DNA of 64,000 bases, taken from NCBI GenBank assembly GCA_950097015.1, contig CATNEN010000039.1, positions 14,168,501-14,232,500 of the forward strand, in the 5' to 3' direction. The position numbers were made by a program, and so were the translations under genes. Positions 49,208-61,290 of this stretch are shown in pieces. The notes beneath the pieces were generated by a model. It made no database searches, was not told the origin of the DNA, and was given only the letters and a program-made list of their open reading frames with translations. The first letter of the stretch is position 1, and each line of letters opens with the position of its first letter. This DNA comes from Macrostomum hystrix. Lineage: Eukaryota; Platyhelminthes; Macrostomidae.

Positions 49208-52200
49208 TGACGCCATAATTGTGCAAAAAACACTCGCGCTACCCCACGCCAGTCTGCCGAGGCGTCAACAACATCCCGGAGGCTGAAGCTCGGCCTGCTG
49301 ACCGCAACCTTCTTGGCTCTGCTGGGAATTCTGATTTCCCTCTCTGTACTCATCGCTCAGCTGGCCTCAGCTCCGCGGCCGACGCCTCCGCCGATGCTGA
49401 GCACCCCGCGGCCTACTCAACGTCCAGCGCCGGCGGAGCAGCGAATCGACTGCCTGTTCGACTATCGACAACTGCCCGGCGGTGCCAGTCGAGCTAATTG
49501 CGAACGACGCGGCTGCCACTTTGACGATATCGGAGCTAACGATCTGAACGCGCCCCGCTGCTTTTTTCCGGAACAATCTGATCTGCTGGGCTACGAGCTT
49601 GTCGAAATGGTTGAGAACCGAGACGGCCTGACGGCTACGTTGCAACTGCGGGATGGCGACTCCGACGGGCAGCTGTTTAGAGGCGGCCTGCCGTATCTCC
49701 GGCTGCTGGTGACTCATCTGTCCGATTCTACAGTTCGAATTAAGGTTGGCGCAGTTAATTTCGCAGTATCCAATGGTATCAGTTAGTCTATGGCCAAACT
49801 CCAGTCGCTACGAAGTCCCGGTGCCGCTACATCTGCCACAGTCGGGAACGGAGAGGCCGCGCTATCGAGTCACCGTCCAGAAGCAGCCCTTCAGCTTTCG
49901 GGTTACACGGAGATCCACCGGCGCTGTTTTGTGAGCTTGAACGCTTTTTCTTTGGGTCTCAAACTTCACCTCTCACTGTTCCCCTCCCTTCCTCTTCCCA
50001 ATGTACATCCCCCTCTCCCCAATGTTCCCCTCCCTTCCTCTTCAAATTGTACATCCCTCCTCTCCCCAATGTTCCCCTCCCTTCCTCTTCCCAATGTACA
50101 CCCCCCTCTCCCCAATGTTCCCCTCCCTTCCTCTTCCCAATGTACATCCCCCTCTCCCCAATGTTTCTCTCCCTTCCTCTTCCCAATGTACACCCCCTCT
50201 CCCCAATGTTTATCTCCCTTCCTCTTCCCAATGTACATCCCCTCTCCCCAATGTTTATCTCCCTTCCTCTTCCCAATGTACATCCCCTCTCCCCAATGTT
50301 CCCCTCCCTTCCTCTTCCCAATGTACACCCCCTCTCCCCAGTGTACCACTCCCTTCCTCTTCACAATGTACACCCCCTCTCACCAATGTTTATCTCCCTT
50401 CCTCTTCCCAATGTACACCCCCTCTCCCCAGTGTACCACTCCCTTCCTCTTCACAATGTACACCCCCTCTCACCAGTGTACCACTCCCTCCGCCTCCCCA
50501 AGTATGCTATCTATAGTTTCTATTTGAGCACGCCAAATTGAGCTCAGAAGTGTCTCCATTCTCAGGTTCAACCTGGTGCCGGCAGCCTTCATCTACGCTG
50601 ATCAGCTAATCCAGCTAGCCACCGACCTGCCCAGCAAAAAGCTGCTCGGTTTTGGCGAGACTGTGAAGCCCCGCTTGCTAATCCAACTGGACAAATTTCG
50701 AACCTGGGCACTCTTTGCCCGAGATGAACCTGTGTTTAATGTGAGGCAAATCGGCATTCAAATTAAAGCTTGTACCGATCCTGACACATAGTGACACACC
50801 CTGACACATATACCCATCCTGACACAAATTGACCCATCCTGAAATACTTTAACCTATACTGACCCACCCTGACACATCTTGACGCACCCTGACACATATT
50901 GACCCACCGTGACACATCTTGACCCACCCTGACGCATCTTGACGCACACTGACACATCTTGACGCACCCTGACACATCTTGACCCACCCTGACACCCATT
51001 AACCCACCCTGACACATGTTGACCCATCTTGACATACCCTGACACATCTTGACATATCCTGACACATCTTGACCCACCCTGACACACCTTGACCCATCCG
51101 GAAACACCTTAACCTATCCTGACACATCTTGACTAATCTTGACATACCCTGAACCATCCTGAGACATCTTGACGCACCCTGACACATCTTGACCAATACT
51201 TACACATCTTGACCCATCCTGACACATCTTAACCCATTCTGACACAAGTTGACCCACTCTAACACATCTTGACCCATCCTGACACATCTTGACTCATCCT
51301 GACACATCTTGACCCATCCGGAAACACATTAACCTATCCTGACACATCTTGACTAATCTTGACATACCCTGAACCATCCTGAGACATCTTGACGCACCCT
51401 GACACATCTTGACCAATACTTACACATCTTGACCCATCCTGACACATCTTAACCCATTCTGACACAAGTTGACCCACTCTAACACATCTTGACCCATCCT
51501 GACACATCTTGACTCATCCTGACAAATCTTGACCCATCCGGAAACACATTAACCTATCCTGACACATCTTGACTAATCTTGACATACCCTGAACCATCCT
51601 GAGACATCTTGACGCACCCTGACACATCTTGACCAATACTTACACATCTTGACCCATCCTGACACATCTTAACCCATTCTGACACAAGTTGACCCACTCT
51701 AACACATCTTGACCCATCCTGACACATCTTGACTCATCCTGACACATCTTGACCCATCCGGAAACACATTAACCTATCCTGACACATCTTGACTAATCTT
51801 GACATACCCTGAACCATCCTGAGACATCTTGACGCACCCTGACACATCTTGACCAATACTTACACATCTTGACCCATCCTGACACATCTTAACCCATTCT
51901 GACACAAGTTGACCCACTCTAACACATCTTGACCCATCCTGACACATCTTGACTCATCCTGACAAATCTTGACCCATCCCTGACTAATCCGACATCCAAA
52001 TGTGATAATCTGACCAGTCCCTGACCTGACCCGTCCTACCTAACTAACAGGAGCAGCGCAATCACTACGGAGTGCACCCGTTCTACATGAGTCTTGAACA
52101 AGATAACAGTGCTCACGGTGCACTACTCTGGAACAGCAACGCCATGGGTGAGCATTGAAGTCAGAGTTCACTGCTACTTATTGATGGTTTAACTGGTGGC

Positions 52201-55200
52201 TATCTGTATTTTTCACTGATGGGTCACTGAAAAAAGGTTTGGAAAACAACAGGTTAACGAATGTATCAGTCAGACAGGTGACAGAATCAGTCAGACAGGT
52301 GACAGAATCAGTCAGACAGGTGACAGAATCAGTCAGACAGGTGACAGAATCAGTCAGACAGGTGACAGAATCAATCAGACAGGTGACAGAATCAATCAGA
52401 CAGGTGACAGAATCAATCAGACAGGTGACAGAATCAATCAGACAGGTGACAGAATCAATCAGACAGGTGACAGAATCAATCAGACAGGTGACAGAATCAA
52501 TCAGACAGGTGACAGAGTCAGTCAGACAGGTGACAGAATCAGTCAGACAGGTGACAGAATCAGTCAGACAGGTGACAGAATCAGTCAGACAGGTGACAGA
52601 ATCAGTCAGACAGGTGACAGAATCAGTCAGACAGGTGACAGAATCTGTCAGACAGGTGACAGAATCAGTCAGACAGGTGACAGAATCTGTCAGACAGGTG
52701 ACAGAATCAGTCAGACGGGTGACAGAATCTGTCAGACGGGTGACAGAATCAGTCAGACAGGTGACAGAATCTTTCATCCCAATCCTTGCAGAGTTTGTGA
52801 CCAGCCCTGGTCCACGCCTAATGTATCGAACCACCGGAGGTGTCCTGGACCTGTTCATGTTCCTTGGCCCGGACCCGGAGTCAGTTGCTACGCAATACCA
52901 TCAGCTGATTGGGCAGCCAAATTTGCCACCCTACTGGAGTCTGGGATTTCACATTAGTCGCTATGGTTACCGCAGCCTTAGCCAGATTAACGAAACGCTT
53001 TCTAGGAATCGCGCAATCGGCCTGCCGATCGACGCTGTACACCTAGATATTGATCACCTGGACCAGAGGCGAGTGTTCACCCTTGATCCAATCAACTATG
53101 CCGGCCTGTACAGCTATCTGGTTGATCAGAGAAATCAATACGGATTGAGGAATATAGCCATTCTGGTGCGCCAGTCTGTTCCTACTTCTACTCTTTCTTA
53201 GAAAAAGGGATGAAAAAACAAAGGAAAAGAACTGTTGAAGAGATTTGAAAAAAATATAGAATGATCAATTGAAAATTAGAGTTGACGAAGTGAGAAGGGA
53301 GATTGGGAAGTGAGGGGAGATTGAGAAGTTAGGCGGGAGATTGGGAAGTGAGAGTGGAGATTGGGAAGTGAGAGAGGAGATTGGGAAGTGAGAGAGGAAA
53401 TTGGGAAGTGAGGGGAGATTGAGAAGTGAGAGGAGAGATTGGGAAGTGCGAAAAAAAGATTGGGAAGTGAGAGAGGAGATTGGGAAGTGAGAGGGGAGAT
53501 TGGGAAGTGAGAGGGGAGATTGGGAAGTGAGAGGGGAGATTGGGAAGTGGGAGAGGAGATTGGGAAGTGAGAGGTAGGATTGGGAAGTGAGAGGGGGGAT
53601 TGGGAAGTGAGGGGAGATTGAGAAGTGAGAGAGGAGATTGGGAAGTGAGAGGGGAGATTGGGAAGTGAGAGGGGAGATTGGGAAGTGAGATGGGAGATTG
53701 GGAAGTGAGAGGGGAGATTGGGAAGTGAGAGAGGAGATTGGAAAGTGAGAGGGGATTGGGAAGTGAGAGGGGAGATTGGAAAGTGAGAGGGGATTGGGAA
53801 GTGAGAGGGGAGATTGGGAAGTGAGATAGGAGATTGGGAAGTGAGAGAGGAGATTGGAAAGTGAGAGGGGATTGGGAAGTGAGATAGGAGATTGGGAAGT
53901 GAGAGAGGAGATTGGAAAGTGATAGGGGATTGGGAAGTGAGAGAGGAGATTGATGGAATAGATGGATTTTAGCCTTAAAACGTTACAAGCTTCAAGTTGA
54001 CATTCTTTCTCCACTTTATTCGCATTCGAAGAATCCGGTGGTTGTCATCAACTCTACCGGCTATCGGCCCTTCGAGTTAGGCCGCCAAATGGACACTTTT
54101 GTGCGTTGGCGATCGGCTGACGAAATGCCGCCGGGGGATTTCGACTTTCTTAACGACACTGTGCTGCTGGGTTACGTGAGTTTTAATTAACGCATTTCGT
54201 CACCTACTTTAGGGAACGTTGCGCTGCATTAACTTTAAAAAGTTTCCGTTACTTTGATGCCTTCCGTTACTTTGATGCCTTCTGTTAATTTGGTGCCATC
54301 CGTTTATTAGATTCCTTCCGTTATTTTGATTCCTTTCGTTACTGTGATGCCTTCTGGTACTTTGACGGCTTTCCGTTACTTTGAAGCCATCCGTTCCTTA
54401 GATACCTTCCGTTACTTTGATGTCTCCTGTTCCGTTTCGTGTTCTGGTTCTTTTGTGTGTTTTGTAATTTTTTTCTTTTAATTTATTTGATGCCTTCCGT
54501 TACTTTGATGCCTTTCGTTACTTTAATTCATTTCGTTACTTTGTTGCATTTCGTTACTTTGATGCCATCTATTAATTTGATGCCTTCCGTTAATTTGAAT
54601 TCTTCCGTTTTTTTATTCCTTCTGCTACTTTGATGCCTTTCGTTACTCAGATGCATACCGTTACTTTAATTGCTTCCGTTACTTTGTTGCCTACCGTTAC
54701 TTTATGTCTTCCGTTCCTTTTTTGTATTCTGTTATTTTTTGGTTTTTTAATATTGTTTAATTCCTTTTGTTGCTCTGATGAATTTCGTTACTTTGATCCA
54801 TTCTGCCCTATTTTTTCTTCCGTTATTTTTATGTATTTTATTGTAGTTTTTTCTTTATTTTATTTTCGTTGCTTTGATGGCGTTACTTTGATGTCGTCAG
54901 TTACTTCTATGTATTCCTTTATTTTTCATATTTTAGGTACCATGATATCTTCTTATAGTTGTCTTCAGTCTTCTGTTACTCTGAAATCCTCCGTTGCTTG
55001 AAGTATTTTGTTACTGTCATAGATTCCGTTACTTTATAGTTTACGTTGCTTTTTCTCGATTACTTTAAGTCTTCCATAATATCGATATTTTCCTTTGCTT
55101 TTAAACCTTCAGTAACTTTCTTCCGTTACTGCGCCAAGGCTCGTGAGTAAAATTCTATTTATTTTCAGGTGTGGCCCAGTGGAAAAGTTGCTTTCGTCGA

Positions 55201-57270
55201 CTTCTTCAAGAACTCCTCGGTGGAGTACTGGACCCAGCTAATTCAGGAGCACCAGAGCGGTGGTGTGCCATTTGACGGAATCTGGCTGGTTAGCGCATAA
55301 GCTACTTCTAAGTAGCAAGTTACGATAAACAAGTTCAGATTCAAAATTACAATTAAATTTATTCTTTCTCCCTCCGCCCAGGACATGAACGAGCCGGCCA
55401 ACTTTGGTACAAACGAGAAGAAGCCGTGGAATTGGCCGGAGCATGAGACGCCCTACTGGAGTCTGAAGTGCGACAACAGCTCATTGCTTGAGATGCCGCC
55501 GTACAGGCCTAGTGAGCATATTTGAATCGCTGATTTTCTTAAGTCGTCGCTTTTGAATTTCGCCGATTAAAAATTCCAAGAACGAAATTTCCATTAAAAG
55601 GCGCCGTTTATTTTTGGGACTCGGAGCACGACTCAAAAATTGCCCAACTGTCAGACAAATCAATCTGCATGTACACTCAGCACACACTGGATAGTGACGT
55701 CTGGGTTAGGCAGCAGCAGCAGTTGCACTACAATGTCCACAGTCTCTACGGCTACGCCATGGAGTCGGCGACTCGACGGGCCCTGAGCCAATCAGCGCCA
55801 GGCCGTCGGAAACCGATCGTCAGCCGGTCGAATTATCCCGGCAATTATTAGCTCCTTTAGTAGGTTTCCAACGTATTTACGCGAAATACGGTAGCTGTCA
55901 AAGTAAAAGGTGTATTAGCTGTCAAAGTAACAGGTGTACTATCTGTCAAAGCAACAGGTGTATTAGCTGTCAAAGCAACATGTGTATTAGCTGTCAAAGT
56001 AACAGGTGTATTAGCTGTCAAAGTAACAGGTGTATTAGCTGTCAAAGCAACAGGTGTATTATCTGTCAAAGTAACATGTGTATTAGCTGTCAAAGTAACA
56101 GGTGTATTACCTGTCAAAGCAACAGGTGTATTATCTGTCAAAGCAACAGGTGTATTAGCTGTCAAAGTAACAGGTGTATTAGCTGTCAAAGCAACAGGTG
56201 TATTATCTGTCAAAGCAACAGGTGTATTAGCTGTCAAAGTAACAGGTGTATTAGCTGTCAAAGTAACAGGTGTACTAGCTGTCAAAGCAACAGGTGTATT
56301 AGCTGTCAAAGTAACAGGTGTACTAGCTGTCAAAGTAACAGGTGTACTAGCTGTCAAAGTAACAGGTGTATTAGCTGTCAAAGTAACAGGTGTACTAGCT
56401 GTCAAAGTAACAGGTGTATTAGCTGTCAAAGCAACAGGTGTATTAGCTGTCAAAGCAACAGGTGTATTAGCTGTCAAAGTAACAGGTGTATTAGCTGTCA
56501 AAGTAACAGGTGTATTAGCTGTCAAAGCAACAGGTGTATTATCTGTCAAAGTAACATGTGTATTAGCTGTCAAAGTAACAGGTGTATTACCTGTCAAAGC
56601 AACAGGTGTATTATCTGTCAAAGCAACAGGTGTATTAGCTGTCAAAGTAACAGGTGTATTAGCTGTCAAAGCAACAGGTGTATTATCTGTCAAAGCAACA
56701 GGTGTATTAGCTGTCAAAGTAACAGGTGTATTAGCTGTCAAAGTAACAGGTGTACTAGCTGTCAAAGCAACAGGTGTATTAGCTGTCAAAGTAACAGGTG
56801 TACTAGCTGTCAAAGTAACAGGTGTACTAGCTGTCAAAGTAACAGGTGTATTAGCTGTCAAAGTAACAGGTGTACTAGCTGTCAAAGTAACAGGTGTATT
56901 AGCTGTCAAAGCAACAGGTGTATTAGCTGTCAAAGCAACAGGTGTATTAGCTGTCAAAGCAACAGGTGTATTAGCTGTCAAAGTAACAGGTGTATTAGCT
57001 GTCAAAGTAACAGGTGTATTAGCTCCTTTAGTAGGTTTCCACCGTATTTACAACACACGCGGCAGCTATTTTGCCAAGCAGCTGATAGTAATGTCAAAGA
57101 CTTGACCTACAACACCGCAGGATCAGGACCCGGCTGTGTATCAGCAGGTGTGTCCCCAGTGTGTCCAACAAATGGTTCGGGTCGTTCGACAGCGATACAG
57201 GCTTAATCCGCACCTGTACACCCTGTTTCACCGGGCTCACAGGCATGGCGGCACTGTGGTCAGACTCCTG
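49208..57270 (+). CDS. GH31 alpha-glucosidase (sucrase-isomaltase/GAA type), partial and disrupted
   Basis: Exons by homology and splice borders: about 49208-49744; about 49787-49932; 50566-50740; 52051-52147; 52792-53165; 54032-54175; 55169-55288; 55382-55511; 55655-about 55850; 57121-57270. Exon 1 has a signal anchor ([20 protein letters not shown]) and a trefoil domain (RIDCLFDY...CERRGCHF...CFFP). Next come [13 protein letters not shown], then [68 protein letters not shown] and [12 protein letters not shown]. The nucleophile motif [12 protein letters not shown] spans exons 7-8. [16 protein letters not shown] and, finally, [16 protein letters not shown] follow. The first exon, the acid/base (GDN) segment between 55850 and 57121 and the C-terminal domains are missing; exon 9 runs into an in-frame TAG. 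The exon 1/2 joint is off by one base. It hydrolyses alpha-glucosides if intact elsewhere. Confidence 0.85.
49933..50565. repeat. GH31 intron 2 with 44-47 bp minisatellite
   Basis: From 49980 to 50510, about 11 copies of a pyrimidine-rich unit with CCCTCCCTTCCTCTTCCCAA and TGTACA, alternating AATGTTCCCC/AATGTTTATC forms. The intron ends CATTCTCAG at 50565. Confidence 0.93.
50741..52050. repeat. GH31 intron 3 with 10/20 bp repeat and 220 bp higher-order unit
   Basis: From 50782 to 51980, tandem TGACACATCTTGACCCATCC-type decamers. Between 51091 and 51970 the order of variants repeats every 220 bp, four times (51091, 51311, 51531, 51751), and single-base markers alternate ABAB, so a 440 bp unit was duplicated last. 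The intron ends TAACTAACAG. Confidence 0.95.
52148..52791. repeat. GH31 intron 4 with 21 bp minisatellite
   Basis: About 24 copies of a 21 bp unit, GTCAGACAGGTGACAGAATC plus A, at 52266-52770, with variant runs (AATCAATC in the first third). The unit is a multiple of three and its frame runs into exon 5, but the intron has stops near its 5' end, so retention would not be translated through. Confidence 0.95.
53166..54031. repeat. GH31 intron 5 with 19 bp purine-rich repeat
   Basis: From 53280 to 53955, about 35 copies of GAGATTGGGAAGTGAGAGG with small length changes. It is purine-only on one strand apart from T, so a triplex-forming tract is possible. Confidence 0.93.
54176..55168. repeat. 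GH31 intron 6 with degenerate repeat
   Basis: From 54240 to 55130, a decayed array of TTCCGTTACTTTGATGCC (about 17-18 bp). It is the most degenerate of the intron arrays and so probably the oldest. Confidence 0.85.
55847..57051. repeat. 24 bp minisatellite bounded by 34 bp direct repeats, replacing GH31 sequence
   Basis: About 47 copies of a 24 bp unit (GTCAAAGTAACAGGTGTATT plus AGCT). A 480 bp block is duplicated (for example 56041-56460 and 56521-56940). The array is bracketed by a 34 bp direct repeat (55847-55880 and 57018-57051, one mismatch) that includes CTCCTTTAGTAGGTTTCCA. It starts exactly where GH31 exon 9 breaks off. Frames stay open because the unit is a multiple of three. Confidence 0.93.
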
Positions 57271-57604
57271 TTTTTTAAGCGAGCCGACCTAAATTTAAAT
57301 TTTATTGAAACTTAAATTTCATTTTTCATATTCTATTATGTGATTCTCCATCTCACCTTATGAGTCTTTGATTTGAGTGTTCTCAATCTCACCTGATCAG
57401 TCTTTGATTTGAGTGTTCTCAATCTCACCTGATCAGTCTTTGATTTGAGTGTTCTCAATCTCACCTGATCAGTCTTTGATTTGAGTGTTCTCAATCTCAC
57501 CTGATCAATCTCAGATCTGAGTGTTCTCAATCTCACCTGATCAGTCTTTGATCTGAGTGTTCTTAATCTCACCTGAGCAATCTCAGATTAGTGTTCTCAT
57601 ATAT
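57271..57604. repeat. 36 bp repeat and AT microsatellite at the GH31/module C junction
   Basis: Six to seven copies of a 36 bp unit (CTGATCAGTCTTTGATTTGA onward) at 57345-57590, then (AT)n at 57600. The GH31 frame ends in VVRLLFF and stops just before, so this marks the break in the gene. Confidence 0.9.
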
Positions 57605-57845
57605 ATATATAAATAATTCGGAACACATATATATGTATATTTTGTCATAAAATATGACAAGCCTGGCATGCTTGGGATTTGCAACGGAAATCGGTCAGTT
57701 TTTGTTATTGAGATTATTTGTTATTATTGAGAGGAGACTTTTGGCGCCTAGATTTTTCAGCACATTTTCAGACAGAGCTTTCAGTACATTCAGTACATTC
57801 AGTACATAAAAAATGAAAAGAAGATTCAAAATAAAATAAAAAAAT
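57605..57845. other. 3' flank of Ly6 copy C
   Basis: Homologous to 13140-13360 (shared ATAATTCGGA, ATTTTGTCATAAAATATGA). Left edge of module C. Confidence 0.7.
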
Positions 57846-58717
57846 TCAACAACAAAACCAAATAAACTGTGCAAGCAGCATCGTTAGCAGCGTCGTGCAG
57901 CCGAGCACTACGGATACGAACAGCAAATTTTGGTGCGAAGCATCCACAGCAGTCGGGGTTGTAGTCGGGGTTGCAGGCGGAGTGTACATTCCTAATGGGA
58001 TACAATCTGATTTTTCTGCGTTTGGTCTGCATTCGTAGCGTTCAAGCATTGAATCTTTTTTTAAATGATAAGTTTTTAGTAAGGATTGAAATCTTGTAAT
58101 CCATTTTTCACAGCCGATGACGGTTTTTAAATGCAATTGAGGTACAGACCTTTTAGCAACAATTTTAAAGCACTTTTCTGATGGAGGGCAAAAAATTTCA
58201 TATGGACCTATCACTACTTCGCGTTGATCAGGATAATTGTCATTCAGCAGCCATTTCTCGTAGCGAAGGCATGGTACCAGATCACGTTCTAGATCATTGA
58301 TTAAGTTAAATACACTCGCTTTATTGCATTTATCACCCGTGCAGTCTTTGCAATATTTTGTAGCAGGACAGGCGCCACAACCATATTTCAGTAGCTAAAA
58401 AAGTTTCCGCATAGGGCAAAATTTATAGGGCAAACTGTTGCTTTATGATTTTGAATTGATATGCTAATTAAATTAGTTTAATTCATTCGGTCGCTCACCA
58501 CTTCGCGACGAAAAAATTTTGCTGAACCTTCAGGTTGATATTCCACGAAACACTTGGTGACGCTGGCAGGAGTACAATCTGTATCAGTATCGTCATTCTT
58601 ATATACAGAAAATTTTACTCTTTCATTTTTCGACCAGATACATTTAATACAATCAGCCAGCTGAATGCCTCCAAGTGCAAGAAACACGCAAACAATAACC
58701 AGCTTCATAGTCGTCAT
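57846..58717 (-). CDS. Ly6/uPAR-like secreted or GPI-anchored protein, copy C (two exons)
   Basis: Exon 1 is 58499-58717 and exon 2 is 57846-58394, with a 104 bp intron (GTGAGC...TTTTAG); about 255 aa. Signal peptide MTTMKLVIVCVFLALGGIQL, then DCIKCIWSKNERVKF, almost the same as copy B. LU closing pattern: CGACPATKYCKDC then DKCN. Second half: FCPPSEKCFKI, VIGCEKW, YECRPNAEKSDC. The linker is short (TPPATPTTTPT), and the tail LFVSVVLGCTTLLTMLLAQF suits a GPI signal or membrane anchor. It is the copy with the least disturbed surroundings. Confidence 0.72.
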
Positions 58718-59752
58718 GATTGCCAGCTTCGATTCCGAATAGCCCAGTTAGATTTGGTCGATTAGCTGGCAGGTGGCAGTTGAACTGCAGTCAATTCTTG
58801 ATCCGATTTGCAACGGCTGAGTAGAATCGGCCAGAATGCTCAGTCGAGTGTTGTCAGTTGTTGGATTTGATTCTTCGTTTCGGGCCGCTGCCCCTTCAAT
58901 ATGCTGCAGAAAGTACAGGTGCGAGCCAGCTCGGTCTATGGCAGCGCTGGCTGACACAGGGGTGCCCGCCTTTTGTCTATGTCAAATTTCAGCTCTACTT
59001 TGCTTTTTTCATGCATGACTTTTCTGAGAAGAACATTTGTGTTGTACTATTAGAAATCTCTCTAGCTTATTGGAGTTTCTCTCTAACTAAAGTATTGCAC
59101 TTTACAAGCATCGAATGTATGTTTCCCATGGGCCCACATTTGACAGACTTTTTAGACACAGCCAGGTTAACGAAAACAAGTTAATTTTCTTCAATCACAT
59201 CAAATCGTTCTTTCTCAGATTCATCCGCACCTCAGATCCCACGTCCTATACCACAGATCCCATATCCCAGAAAATACATCCAATATGGGATGCCGCTGAT
59301 CCTACATCCGAGATCCTTTATCTCATTCGACAGACCTCAGATCCCAAATCGCAGATCCTGAATCGCACATTCCGAAACGTGATTGAAAAAGCACTTTTAA
59401 GTTCCAATCAACCCGAATAATAATAGAGAGCGGAGGGACAGGATTTTGAAGTGTCTGGGTGGGGTCTCACAATGAGTCATGCTCACGGGATCGTCTACAC
59501 TGCTCTTACCACCACTTTGCAAAACGATGCTGCGGAAGCAACGACTGACAAGACTGAAGAGGCACAAAAAAGATATTAGACATTGAGGCCTTGGCAACAA
59601 GACATTATAGTTGAGACACGCTTAGAAGATGAGACAGTGGAGAGATGAGACGGACAAAAAGTTAAAGGGGAGAAATGAGAGAGGAAAAATAAATTGATGA
59701 GACACGAGAGATATGTGACACCATCTTAGATAAGATTTCTTGTCTGGGTTCT
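58718..59752. repeat. Ly6 module C, upstream block
   Basis: Conserved 5' flank, then the segment collinear with 29810-30289. The intact Gypsy target GAAAA occurs once, at 59270-59274, so this is the empty site for the insertion in module A. Confidence 0.85.
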
Positions 59753-59890
59753 CTAACAGTCTTGGTATCTAACAGTCATGGGTGTCTAACAGTCTTGGGT
59801 GTCTAACAGTCTTGGGTGTCTAACAGTCTTGGGTGTCTAACAGTCTTGGGTGTCTAACAGTCTTGGGTCTCTAACAGTCTTGGGTGTCTG
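59753..59890. repeat. 17 bp satellite, short array in module C
   Basis: Eight copies of the unit of the 1-2935 array. Confidence 0.95.
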
Positions 59891-60186
59891 TTTGTGTAGC
59901 CTATTTCGGGTCAATGTGTGCCTCAGTTTTGCAGTTTTAACTCTCTTTTTCGTCTGGGCAAAAGTTATAGCTTTGCTTCGTTCGTGTGCAATAAAACGCT
60001 TATATAGCTCACAGGAACGCTATCAACAAAGAACTGACGGCATAGAGAAGCAGCTGAGAGTTTCTTGTGTCAGGCAATTTTATTGAAGGAAGGACTTAGA
60101 AGCCGTTGAGTACAACAGGCATTGCTGCTCGCATATAAGTGCATAAGAAGGTCGATTACGTCAACCTCGTTTGACCCACTCACAAA

Positions 60187-61290
60187 CCCTGCAAGAGCAG
60201 CAGCAGCAGCAACAACCCTATCTGCATCCTTTACAGAAACAGCAGCAGCAGCAACTACAACCCTATCTGCATCCTTTACAGAAACAGCAACAGCAGCAGC
60301 AACTACAACCCTATCTGCATCCTTTACAGAAACAGCAGCAGCAGCAGCAACTACAACCCTATCTGCATCCATTTCAGAAACAGCAGCAGCAGCAGCAACT
60401 ACAACCCTATCTGCATCCTTTACAGAAACAGCAAAAGCAGCAGCAACTACAACCCTATCTGCATCCTTTACAGAAACAGCAACAGCAGCAGCAACTACAA
60501 CCCTATCTGCATCCTTTACAGAAACAGCAACAGCAGCAGCAACTACAACCCTATCTGCATCCTTTACAGAAACAGCAGCAGCAGCAGCAACTACAACCCT
60601 ATCTGCATCCATTTCAGAAACAGCAACAGCAGCAGCAACTACAACCCTATCTGCATCCTTTACAGAAACAGCAACAGCAGCAGCAACTACAACCCTATCT
60701 GCATCCTTTACAGAAACAGCAACAGCAGCAGCAACTACAACCCTATCTGCATCCATTTCAGAAACAGCAGCAGCAGCAGCAACTGCAACCCTATCTGCAT
60801 CCTTTACAGAAACAGCAGCAGCAGCAGCAACTACAACCCTATCTGCATCCATTACAGAAACAGCAGCAGCAGCAACTACAACCCTATCTGCATCCATTAC
60901 AGAAACAGCAGCAGCAGCAACTACAACCCTATCTGCATCCTTTACAGAAACAGCAGCAGCAGCAACTACAACCCTATCTGCATCCATTTCAGAAACAGCA
61001 GCAGCAGCAACTACAACCCTATCTGCATCCATTACAGAAACAGCAGCAGCAGCAACTACAACCCTATCTGCATCCTTTACAGAAACAGCAGCAGCAGCAG
61101 CAACTACAACCCTATCTGCATCCTTTACAGAAACAGCAGCAGCAGCAGCAACTACAACCCTATCTGCATCCATTACAGAAACAGCAGCAGCAGCAACTAC
61201 AACCCTATCTGCAGCCATTACAGAAACAGCAGCAGCAGCAGCAACTACAACCCTATCTGCATACATTTTGAAACAGCAGCAGCAGCAGCA
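60187..61290. repeat. CAG-rich 45-48 bp minisatellite, long array
   Basis: About 23 copies of the unit seen at 30897-31363. Multiple frames are open (up to 434 codons plus, 398 minus). Variant markers (CATTTC for CTTTAC, missing CAG) are shared by non-adjacent units, showing block duplication. Confidence 0.93.

Noticed and set aside
49208-49240. GH31 start codon in the first visible exon
   Set aside because: No ATG in frame before the signal anchor, and a TGA precedes it; the true first exon must lie upstream.
55980-57206. Cys-rich 408-codon frame (SNRCISCQ repeats)
   Set aside because: A 24 bp array read in one frame; the opposite strand is also fully open; no signal peptide or exon support.
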